Source: Anaerolinea thermophila
GTDB taxonomy: Bacteria > Chloroflexota > Anaerolineae > Anaerolineales > DRKV01
Direction of reading: 5' to 3'
DNA length: 5,877 bases
Assembly (NCBI GenBank): GCA_020722405.1
Contig: DYKW01000116.1
Location: forward strand, 1 to 5,877
Shown here: in pieces, positions 1-5,738 of the stretch
Numbering within the stretch: the first letter of the stretch is position 1
Layout: the number at the start of each line of letters is the position of its first letter
Made by a program: the position numbers and the translations under genes
Notes under the pieces: generated by a model
Told to the model about the DNA's origin: nothing
Databases searched by the model: none
The model's input: the letters and a program-made list of their open reading frames with translations, nothing else

Positions 1-83
1 CTGGAAAATTTCGCGCCTTGCATCTCGGGCTTTTTGAGCGGGATCAGATTTTTAGATTTTTGCAGCGGGATCAGGAATGCCAT
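1..83 (-). CDS. Probable 5' end of a divergent gene (partial, runs off left edge)
   Basis: On the minus strand an ATG at 83-81 opens a frame that stays open to the window edge (27 full codons). A well-placed Shine-Dalgarno GAGGG (94-90) lies six bases before the ATG. The visible N-terminus begins MAFLIPLQKSKNLIPLKK; the near-repeat LIPLQK/LIPLKK comes from a DNA direct repeat at 31-47 and 57-74. I do not recognise the protein and no domain can be named from so short a piece. The start is divergent from purL, with 233 bases between the two start codons. The + strand is also open here in two frames (to stops at 97-99 and 132-134), so coding on this strand rests mainly on the ribosome site and start codon. 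It could be non-coding. Confidence 0.4.
   Translation of the reverse strand, partial: MAFLIPLQKSKNLIPLKKPEMQGAKFS
31..74. repeat. Short tandem-like direct repeat, 17-18 bases, two copies
   Basis: TTTTTGAGCGGGATCAG at 31-47 recurs at 57-74 with one extra C after the TTTTTG. The spacing between copies is about 27 bases, a multiple of three. In the minus-strand frame the copies encode LIPLQK and LIPLKK, so the repeat may be a local duplication inside the divergent gene. It may equally be a simple duplication in non-coding DNA. Confidence 0.55.
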
Positions 84-101
84 CACATGCCCTCGCTGAC
101 C

Positions 102-115
102 TTGATCTACGTCAA
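102..115. promoter_or_regulatory. FNR/CRP-family-like palindromic site
   Basis: The sequence TTGAT-CTAC-GTCAA matches the FNR-type consensus TTGAT-N4-ATCAA at nine of ten half-site positions. Its centre lies about 25 bases upstream of the probable divergent start at 83 and about 208 bases upstream of the purL start. Its position therefore suits control of the divergent minus-strand gene better than purL. So close to a start codon it could overlap a promoter and act as a repression site. This is pattern matching only: no regulator gene is in the window. Confidence 0.35.
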
Positions 116-153
116 TGGGTGCCTTGAAAAATAAGGATTTTTGTCCGACCTGC

Positions 154-171
154 CTGTCTGCCGGCAGATAG
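154..171. repeat. GC-rich 18-base palindrome in the divergent intergenic region
   Basis: CTGTCTGCCGGCAGATAG is self-complementary over all 18 bases apart from one G-T wobble, with the perfect core TCTGCCGGCAGA at 157-168. No T-run follows, so it does not look like a terminator. It lies roughly 65 bases upstream of the candidate purL promoter. It could be an operator for a dimeric regulator or one copy of a dispersed genomic repeat; the sequence alone does not decide. Confidence 0.4.
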
Positions 172-201
172 ATTGGCTTATTTTGAGAAATTGCCAAGTT
201 A

Positions 202-220
202 AGTCCGTATTTCACGGATT
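202..220 (+). other. Small hairpin upstream of purL
   Basis: A seven-pair stem with one G-T wobble (202-208 with 214-220) closes a five-base loop, ATTTC. It lies just upstream of the proposed promoter, so it would be a DNA-level element rather than part of the purL leader. It could be a weak operator or chance. Confidence 0.2.
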
Positions 221-235
221 CAGGTATCGACTCTA

Positions 236-264
236 TGGACAGTGTAGGGCGGTTACGCTACAAA
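236..264 (+). promoter_or_regulatory. Candidate sigma-70-type promoter for the purL transcript
   Basis: TGGACA (236-241, five of six matches to TTGACA) and TACAAA (259-264, four of six to TATAAT) are separated by exactly 17 bases. A start near 271 would give a leader of about 45 bases before the purL ATG. The spacer and -10 contain an imperfect inverted repeat: TGTAG at 243-247 with CTACA at 258-262, plus CG/CG inside. That is where a repressor could bind, but no known purine operator is recognised. This is the best match I found in the gap, not proof of a promoter. Confidence 0.4.
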
Positions 265-307
265 TACTAAGTTCGGGTCCACTGAAATCCTTGTCTCTCC
301 CCGTTTT

Positions 308-312
308 GGAGG
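308..312 (+). promoter_or_regulatory. Ribosome binding site of purL
   Basis: GGAGG lies four bases before the ATG at 317. This fixes the start there rather than at the later in-frame ATG at 338. The spacing is slightly short but the core is strong. Confidence 0.7.
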
Positions 313-316
313 ATAC

Positions 317-3300
317 ATGCCCCATCGCATAGAAGTCATGTTCAAACCCCATCTGCGGGACTCCCGCGGGGAGAGGATCGCCAGAAAGGCCGTCCATGAC
401 CTCGGCCTTCCAGTCATTGGGGTGAGGACCGTCAAGGTCTATCTCCTGGACATCGCCCTTCCCCAGGACAGGCTCCAGGATGTGGCCCATGGTCCCCTCT
501 CAGATCCTGTCATTCATGTCATCTCCGTGGACAGTCCTGTATCACGGGCCCACGATTTTCCCTGGACATGGGTCGTGGAGGTCGGCTACAGGCCCGGTGT
601 CACCGACAATGAGGGCAGGATAGCAACCGAGGCCATCGAGCTTCTCCTCGGGCGTCGTGTCTTGTCCACAGAAGGGGTCTATACGGCAGTGCAATATCTC
701 GTCGAGGGCGATCTTGCGGAGACGGAGATCCGCAAGCTTGCAGACGGTCTCCTTGCCAACGAACTCATTGAGCGGACCATCGTCCTCCGCCGCGACCTCT
801 TTGATGAGACATGGGAGAGGAAAGGGGGAGGCCTGTTTTTCGCAGTCCCCAGGGTCCTGGGCGAGAAGGAGCCCAGAGTAGAGGAGTTTGACCTTTCGGC
901 ACTCTCGGACGGGGATCTCATCTGCCTTTCCCGGAATCGGCTCCTTGCCCTTTCCCTTCCGGAGATGGCCGCCATCCGGGCCTATTTCGAACGTCCTGAG
1001 GTCCTGGCGGAGAGGCAGAGGCGGGGGCTTTCCCGCCGGATCACCGACGTGGAGCTCGAGGCCCTTGCCCAGACCTGGTCCGAGCACTGCAAGCACAAGA
1101 TATTCAACTCCCTCATCCGCTACACAGAGGGAAACGAAGAGCGGATTATCGACAGCCTCTTTGAGACCTGTATCAAGGCCGCGACCAAGGACGTCAGATC
1201 CTCCCTCGGAGACCGGGACTGGTGTCTTTCCGTCTTCAATGACAATGCGGGTGTCATACGTTTCAATGACCGCTGGGGCATTGCCTTCAAGGTGGAGACC
1301 CACAACAGCCCGTCCGCCCTCGACCCCTACGGCGGGGCGCTCACCGGGATCGTCGGTGTGAACCGGGATCCGTTCGGGACCGGCATGGGGGCGCGTCTCA
1401 TCTTCAATACGGACGTCTTCTGCTTTGCCCCGCCCGATTATCCGGGGCCCATACCCAGGGGGCTTCTCCACCCGAAACGGATCTTCGAGGGCGTGCGGGA
1501 GGGCGTGGAACACGGGGGCAACAAGAGCGGAATCCCCACGGTGAACGGGTCCATTGTCTTTGACGAACGCTATCTCGGCAAACCCTTGGTCTTCTGCGGA
1601 ACAGGCGGCGTCCTCCCCCTTGAGGTCTGCGGCAGGCCAGGCCATGAGAAACGCGCCCACGTAGGAGATGCCATCGTCATGTGCGGAGGGCGAATCGGAA
1701 AGGACGGGATCCACGGGGCGACCTTTTCATCCGAGGAGCTCCATGAGGGCTCTCCGGCAACGGCCGTTCAGATCGGCGATCCCATCACGCAGAAAAAGAT
1801 GACGGATTTTCTCCTCCGCGCCCGGGATCTCTGCCTCTACACATCCATAACCGACAACGGGGCCGGTGGCCTCTCATCCTCCGTAGGAGAGATGGCCAAG
1901 GATACGGGCGGCTTCGAACTCCACCTGGACAAGGCGCCCCTCAAGTACCAGGGGCTCGATCCATGGGAGATCCTCCTCTCTGAGGCCCAGGAACGTATGA
2001 CCGTGGCCGTTCCTCCAGAGAAGCTCGAAGAATTTCTGGCCCTTGCAGAAAAGATGGACGTGGAGGCCACGGTCCTTGGCACATTCACGGATTCCGGTCT
2101 CTTTCACTGTCTCTACAAGGGCAGGACCGTGGCCTGCCTTGACCTCGGATTCGTCCATGAGGGGGTTCCGAGAATGGAGCTCGAGGCGGTCTGGTCCCCT
2201 CCCGTCCATTCGGAACCCGTTTTTCCCTGTCCCGAGGACCTGACCGGCGAGATCATGGCAATCCTCTCCCGCTACAACGTCTGCAGCAAGGAGTATGTGG
2301 TCCGGCAATACGACCACGAGGTGCAGGGTGGGAGCGTAGTGAAGCCCATGGTCGGCATCCTTGGTGACGGCCCGTCTGATGCCGCGGTGATCCGTCCTGA
2401 TCTCGCTTCTTTTGAGGGTCTTGTGATCGCCCACGGGATCTGCCCGAAATACAGCGCAATCGACACCTATCACATGGTCGCGTGCGCCGTGGACGAGGCG
2501 GTCAGAAACGCCGTATGTGTGGGAGGTGGGCTCGATCTCATGGCCGGGCTCGATAATTTCTGCTGGTGCGATCCAGTCCAGTCGGAAAAGACGCCGGACG
2601 GCCGCTATAAACTCGCCCAGCTCGTGCGTGCAAACCTCGCCCTTTCCGAGATCTGCCGGGCCTACGGGGTCCCGTGCATCTCCGGAAAGGACAGTATGAA
2701 GAACGACGCCATCATCGAAGGGGTCAAGATCTCCATCCCCCCGACCCTTCTTTTTTCCGTGATCAGCAGGATGGATGACGTCCGCCGCGCAGTCACCATG
2801 GACGCCAAGAGGCCGGGAGACGGCATCTACGTGCTCGGCGTCACCTACCCAGAGTTCGGCGGGTCGGAGTATTATGCACGATGCGGTTTTGTGGGAAATA
2901 CGGTCCCAAGGGTCAGGATCCCCGAGGCAAAGGCCAGGTATCTCGCCCTTTCAAAGGCAATCCGCCACGGCCTTGTGGCCTCCTGCCACGATTGTTCAGA
3001 CGGAGGCCTTGCCGTGGCGCTCGCTGAAACGGCCTTCAGCGGAGGCCTTGGCATGGAGATCGACCTGGGGCTCGTGCCGGCCAAGGGTGTGGATCGCCTC
3101 GACCATCTCCTTTTCAGCGAGAGCCAGTCCCGCTTCGTCGTGACCGTTGCGCCTGAAAAGGAACGGGCCTTCCAGGAGGCCATGTCCGGCACCGCCTTTG
3201 CCCGCATCGGGCACGTGACAGAAGGCCGGAGATTCGCCCTCTCGTTCCATGGGGATCATCCCTTTGTCTCGGTGGATATCCAGGACCTCAAGGATGCATG

Positions 3301-3322
3301 GAAACGTCCCCTTGACTGGTAA
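317..3322 (+). CDS. purL: Phosphoribosylformylglycinamidine synthase, PurS-PurS-PurL fusion form
   Basis: This is the synthetase of step four of purine biosynthesis. It converts FGAR, ATP and glutamine-derived ammonia to FGAM in the cytoplasm. The 1001 residues begin with two PurS-like units. Unit one is about 3-75, ending PLSDPVIHVIS; unit two is about 86-165, ending GLLANELIERTIV. The PurL body follows: a linker with TWSEHCKHK (His257 corresponds to the catalytic His of the family), the first PurM-like half with ETHNSPSALDPYGG (327-340), GGRIGKDGIHGATF (457-470), VQIGDP (484-489) and DNGAGGL (513-519), then the pseudo-symmetric second half with YDHEVQGG (665-672), SGKDSM (789-794), HDCSDGGLA (891-899) and SESQSR (934-939). 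No C-terminal glutaminase domain is present (E. coli PurL is about 1300 residues), so a separate PurQ elsewhere must supply ammonia. It is longer than small PurL (about 720-750) because of the PurS pair. The usual His of ETHNHPS is Ser331. It starts at an ATG preceded by GGAGG and is the first gene of the transcript. Confidence 0.95.
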   Translation: MPHRIEVMFKPHLRDSRGERIARKAVHDLGLPVIGVRTVKVYLLDIALPQDRLQDVAHGPLSDPVIHVISVDSPVSRAHDFPWTWVVEVGYRPGVTDNEGRIATEAIELLLGRRVLSTEGVYTAVQYLVEGDLAETEIRKLADGLLANELIERTIVLRRDLFDETWERKGGGLFFAVPRVLGEKEPRVEEFDLSALSDGDLICLSRNRLLALSLPEMAAIRAYFERPEVLAERQRRGLSRRITDVELEALAQTWSEHCKHKIFNSLIRYTEGNEERIIDSLFETCIKAATKDVRSSLGDRDWCLSVFNDNAGVIRFNDRWGIAFKVETHNSPSALDPYGGALTGIVGVNRDPFGTGMGARLIFNTDVFCFAPPDYPGPIPRGLLHPKRIFEGVREGVEHGGNKSGIPTVNGSIVFDERYLGKPLVFCGTGGVLPLEVCGRPGHEKRAHVGDAIVMCGGRIGKDGIHGATFSSEELHEGSPATAVQIGDPITQKKMTDFLLRARDLCLYTSITDNGAGGLSSSVGEMAKDTGGFELHLDKAPLKYQGLDPWEILLSEAQERMTVAVPPEKLEEFLALAEKMDVEATVLGTFTDSGLFHCLYKGRTVACLDLGFVHEGVPRMELEAVWSPPVHSEPVFPCPEDLTGEIMAILSRYNVCSKEYVVRQYDHEVQGGSVVKPMVGILGDGPSDAAVIRPDLASFEGLVIAHGICPKYSAIDTYHMVACAVDEAVRNAVCVGGGLDLMAGLDNFCWCDPVQSEKTPDGRYKLAQLVRANLALSEICRAYGVPCISGKDSMKNDAIIEGVKISIPPTLLFSVISRMDDVRRAVTMDAKRPGDGIYVLGVTYPEFGGSEYYARCGFVGNTVPRVRIPEAKARYLALSKAIRHGLVASCHDCSDGGLAVALAETAFSGGLGMEIDLGLVPAKGVDRLDHLLFSESQSRFVVTVAPEKERAFQEAMSGTAFARIGHVTEGRRFALSFHGDHPFVSVDIQDLKDAWKRPLDW

Positions 3323-3836
3323 CGCATTGGAAAAATCAGAGCTCATCGAAGATGAGGTCTTTTCGATCCTGAAGGCCGGAGAGATCCCTGAGGTGGCATT
3401 GCACGAATCCCTTTATCATCTTACCCAGGCCCAGGATGGACCGGGTATGGAGCTCGAACCAGAGGATATGGAACGCCTCACGGACGCGGTGATCTCCTGT
3501 TATCGAAGGATCATCCTAAGAGATCTTAATCCAGAGAACCGGGATAGGCGTTCGTACCGGGGCCTTGCTCGGTGCGTGGTGAATGTGAGGCGCCTCCTAT
3601 CCTTTGCGGCCCGGGGAGGAAAGGAGATCACCGGTCTTGATCAGGAGATCGCCCATGCCCTCATCGGGTTTCTGACCCGGGAACTGGACGACGTCACGAA
3701 CGGAAGGCGTAAATCCTCCATTAATTGCCCTTATGACGAGCTTCTCTGGCTTGTCGGCGCCCTTGGCATCTCCCCTGATGTTTTTCCGCATGGCATCGAA
3801 TCCCTTTTCCCTCCATCACTCAGTCCAGAGGCATGA
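3294..3836 (+). CDS. Hypothetical soluble helical protein, 180 aa
   Basis: I do not recognise this protein. It is charged and predicted to be mostly helical, with no signal peptide or membrane segment. Conserved-looking stretches are ISCYRRIILRDLNPENR, RGLARCVVNVRRLLSF and CPYDELLWLVGALGISPDVF. The sequence shows no catalytic motif, metal cluster or nucleotide-binding loop. I chose the ATG at 3294 because AGGA (3282-3285) lies eight bases before it; the protein then begins MHGNVPLTGNALEKSEL. A longer start at 3249 has no ribosome site, and a TTG at 3327, just after the purL stop, would give 169 residues. With the 3294 start the gene overlaps the end of purL by 29 bases in another frame. Its stop overlaps the next start as ATGA, so translation is probably coupled on both sides. 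Codon use resembles purL. The coding call is strong; the function is unknown. Confidence 0.8.
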   Translation: MHGNVPLTGNALEKSELIEDEVFSILKAGEIPEVALHESLYHLTQAQDGPGMELEPEDMERLTDAVISCYRRIILRDLNPENRDRRSYRGLARCVVNVRRLLSFAARGGKEITGLDQEIAHALIGFLTRELDDVTNGRRKSSINCPYDELLWLVGALGISPDVFPHGIESLFPPSLSPEA

Positions 3837-4921
3837 TGTTTCCTACCGTCAATCCGGATGACAACAAGAAGTACGTCGGTTTTCTCGCCTTTGCGATCGG
3901 CTTCCTCATTTTGGGCCTTGGGCTCAGGCTTTTTGCGCCGTTTTTTGAGCCTATGGCATGGGCCATCATTCTCGCCCTCTTTTCTTACCCCATCCACCAG
4001 AGGATCAGGAGATATCTCCGGGGCCGGAACAACCTGTCTGCCGTGATCATGACCGTCCTCATCATCGCCTTCATCGTGATTCCCGTGTTTTTCCTCCTGG
4101 GGAGCCTCACGAACGAGACCTTCAAGGTCTATGCATCCATCCAGGAAAGACTCCACGGCCAGGGCCTCGGGCTCATCCCGGATCTGGAGAGTTTCCCGAT
4201 CCTGAAGGAAAGGTTTCCCCAACTCATTGAACTCGCCCGTGGACACGAGGAGGCAATCAGGGAGACCATCGCGGACCTCTCGAAAAGGCTCGGGGAGATC
4301 CTCATCGCCCAGGGGACGGTCGTTTTCAAAAACGTGGCATCTCTCATCTTCAAGGCCTTTATCATGCTTACCATCTTCTTCTATCTTTTGCGTGACGGGG
4401 ACCGGCTGCTCGCCTCCTTCAAGGAACTGCTCCCGTTTTCCGACCGCGAGACAGCCAACTTTTTTAGGGTGACCCACGACGTCCTTTCCGCAACCCTTTA
4501 CGGGAACATCATGACCGCCTTTGTTCAGGCGTCGCTTGGGATCTTCATCCTGTGGGCACTCGATTTTTCCGCCCCCATACTCTGGGGGATCGTCATGGGT
4601 GTGGCGACATTCATCCCCATGGTCGGGACGGCTCTCGTATGGATACCCGCCACGGTCTATCTCGTTGCTGCGGGCCTGTACGTGAAGGCCGCAGTCCTTC
4701 TCGGGTTCAGTTTGCTTGTCATAAGCCAGATAGATTATTTTTTGAGGCCGTATCTCATCGGAGGCAAGATACAGATCCACAACCTCTTTCTGCTGTTGAG
4801 CATCATCGGAGGGATCAATCTTTTCGGTTTTCTCGGCCTGGTATTGGGGCCCATCGTGATCGCCCTCTGTCTTTCCGTGCTCGAGATCTACAAGCTGAAT
4901 TACCTGGGTAAATCCCTGTAG
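3833..4921 (+). CDS. AI-2E/PerM-family membrane transporter (DUF20)
   Basis: This 362-residue inner-membrane protein has the layout of the AI-2E transporter (PerM/YdiK/TqsA) family. Two hydrophobic segments lie near the N-terminus (about 14-52), a third at about 68-92, then a soluble amphipathic region at about 95-160. The C-terminal membrane block contains the family signatures FYLLRDGDRLL (183-193), LSATLYGNIMTAFVQASLGIF (218-238), a FIPMVGTALVWIPA segment (260-273), and DYFLRPYLIGGKIQIHNLFL (301-320) followed by FGFLGLVLGPIVIALCLSVLE. Length is normal for the family. Members have been linked to autoinducer-2 export, Na+/H+ antiport or unknown substrates, so the substrate here cannot be inferred. 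The start overlaps the upstream stop as ATGA, with a second ATG directly after it at 3836. GAGG at 3828-3831 suits the second ATG better. It is co-transcribed with purL by position; a purine role is not implied. Confidence 0.9.
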   Translation: MMFPTVNPDDNKKYVGFLAFAIGFLILGLGLRLFAPFFEPMAWAIILALFSYPIHQRIRRYLRGRNNLSAVIMTVLIIAFIVIPVFFLLGSLTNETFKVYASIQERLHGQGLGLIPDLESFPILKERFPQLIELARGHEEAIRETIADLSKRLGEILIAQGTVVFKNVASLIFKAFIMLTIFFYLLRDGDRLLASFKELLPFSDRETANFFRVTHDVLSATLYGNIMTAFVQASLGIFILWALDFSAPILWGIVMGVATFIPMVGTALVWIPATVYLVAAGLYVKAAVLLGFSLLVISQIDYFLRPYLIGGKIQIHNLFLLLSIIGGINLFGFLGLVLGPIVIALCLSVLEIYKLNYLGKSL

Positions 4922-5039
4922 CTAAGTAGCTCCTGGACCCGGGCAGTTTTGTGCCGTTGATGAACCGGGGCCGTTACCGGACCTCGGCGATGGCCATGTC
5001 CAGCGGATGGTTGAGGCGCGCCTGTAGTGTCATCGGTCA
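4922..5039. other. Gap between the purL cluster and the RAYT gene, no clear element
   Basis: This 118-base stretch has no convincing intrinsic terminator: the short AGCT...AGCT pairing just after the stop has a four-base stem and no T-run. It includes the 10-base palindrome AGGCGCGCCT (5014-5023). A 27-codon frame starts at ATG 4960 and its TGA overlaps the RAYT start as ATGA. That frame has no ribosome site and no recognisable protein, so I do not call it a gene. Confidence 0.4.
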
Positions 5040-5654
5040 ATGAAATACAACCCGCAAATGCATCGCCGCCGATCCATTCGCCTGAAGGGATACGATTATT
5101 CCCAGGCCGGAGCCTATTTCATCACGATCTGCACCCCGAACCGCGAATGCCTGTTCGGGGATATTGTGGACGGCAAAATGCGAATTAACGATGCGGTGGA
5201 CATTATCGCTGACGAATGGTTGGAAACCGCCGAGATCCGGAACGAAATTGAATTGGATGAATGGGTGATGATGCCAAACCATTTTCACGGGATTGTGGTT
5301 ATTGCCGATGGTAGGGGCGACCGGCGGATCGCCCCTACGGGACCGCAACCACGGTCCATTGGTGCGGTCATGGCCGGGTTCAAATCCGCCGCAACCAAAC
5401 GCATCAACGAATTGCACCAAACCCCCGGCGCAAAATTATGGCAACGCAATGATTGGGAACACATAATCCGCAACGAATCGGAATTGGGGCGCATCCGGGA
5501 ATATATCCGCAACAATCCCGCACAATGGGAATTGGACAAATTGCATCCTGGTAGGGGCGACCCGCCGGTCGCCCCTACGGAAATCCGCGAACCATCGGCA
5601 TGGTACGGGCACGACGTGCCATGCACCAACGATGCGGAGGGATGGATGGTATGA
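5040..5654 (+). CDS. REP-associated tyrosine transposase (RAYT), HUH/Y1 family
   Basis: This 204-residue protein is related to IS200/IS605 TnpA, a single-strand nuclease thought to act on REP hairpins. Its N-terminus RRSIRLKGYDYSQAGAYFIT and following CTPNRECLFGDI are the standard RAYT opening. MMPNHFHG carries the metal-binding HUH pair (His81, His83). REYIRNNP carries the likely catalytic Tyr155, and QWELDKLHP closes the conserved domain. Two palindromic elements lie inside the frame. They add GRGDRRIAPTG (91-101), in the loop after the HUH strand, and GRGDPPVAPTE (171-181), in the C-terminal tail beyond the domain. All motifs are intact, so the enzyme may be active. The start at 5040 fits the family N-terminus (MKYNPQMHRRR) but has no clear Shine-Dalgarno; it overlaps the TGA of a tiny upstream frame as ATGA. 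Base use is less GC-rich than in purL, consistent with acquisition. The gene is probably a stand-alone domesticated transposase rather than a complete insertion sequence: I see no IS ends. Confidence 0.9.
   Translation: MKYNPQMHRRRSIRLKGYDYSQAGAYFITICTPNRECLFGDIVDGKMRINDAVDIIADEWLETAEIRNEIELDEWVMMPNHFHGIVVIADGRGDRRIAPTGPQPRSIGAVMAGFKSAATKRINELHQTPGAKLWQRNDWEHIIRNESELGRIREYIRNNPAQWELDKLHPGRGDPPVAPTEIREPSAWYGHDVPCTNDAEGWMV
5311..5338. repeat. REP-like palindrome, copy 1, inside the RAYT gene
   Basis: Ten-base perfect arms GTAGGGGCGA (5311-5320) and TCGCCCCTAC (5329-5338) flank the eight-base centre CCGGCGGA. Its reverse complement matches copy 2 at 27 of 28 bases, so the two cores are inverted. 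It is read in frame as GRGDRRIAPT. In mRNA it would form a strong hairpin within the coding region. Confidence 0.85.
5551..5578. repeat. REP-like palindrome, copy 2, inside the RAYT gene
   Basis: Twelve-base perfect arms (5551-5562 and 5567-5578, outer ten GTAGGGGCGA/TCGCCCCTAC) enclose a CGCC loop. It lies 212 bases after copy 1, in the opposite orientation by its centre but in the same reading frame, encoding GRGDPPVAPT. Both copies are preceded by TG and followed by GG. The inverted pair resembles a BIME-type arrangement of REP sequences. Confidence 0.85.
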
Positions 5655-5738
5655 ATCGGATCAATTCAGCGATTACTGAAGTTTCCGGTCTTAGAGACGT
5701 TGTCTTAATCCCTTCTTCATCAGGGCAATCGGATCAAT
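5654..5738. repeat. 12-base direct repeat flanking the RAYT-to-tail junction
   Basis: AATCGGATCAAT occurs at 5654-5665, beginning at the last base of the RAYT stop codon, and again at 5727-5738, where it contains the stop codon of the minus-strand tail gene. The copies are 73 bases apart and the bases just outside differ. It could be a footprint of a small insertion or deletion, or chance. The spacer holds nothing else I recognise. Confidence 0.4.

Noticed and set aside
3..134. + strand frame open from the left edge to a TAA at 132-134
   Set aside because: It could be the end of a gene, but its product resembles no family. The opposite strand has a start codon with a good Shine-Dalgarno, so I preferred that reading.
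141..332. 63-codon + strand frame upstream of purL
   Set aside because: It has no ribosome site, is not protein-like, crosses the promoter region and overlaps the purL start.
542..1714. Long open frame on the minus strand within purL (390 codons)
   Set aside because: It lies wholly antisense to a certain purL with all family motifs. Its product is low-complexity, rich in Gly, Pro, Asp and Glu, as expected from an antisense frame of GC-rich coding DNA.
3731..4780. Long open frame on the minus strand across the AI-2E gene (349 codons)
   Set aside because: It is antisense to a clear membrane protein. Its highly charged, repetitive composition is the mirror of hydrophobic codons, with no recognisable domain.
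4916..4932. Possible terminator just after the AI-2E gene
   Set aside because: The stem has only four pairs around AGCT and is not followed by a T-run.
5311..5578. Two repeats considered as a minimal CRISPR array
   Set aside because: Only two palindromic copies with inverted cores and a 212-base interval that codes for transposase; no regular spacers and no cas genes.
5285..5629. Minus-strand frame across the RAYT gene containing VGATGGSPLP and VGAIRRSPLP
   Set aside because: These peptides are the antisense reading of the REP palindromes; the sense strand carries a complete RAYT with HUH and Tyr motifs.
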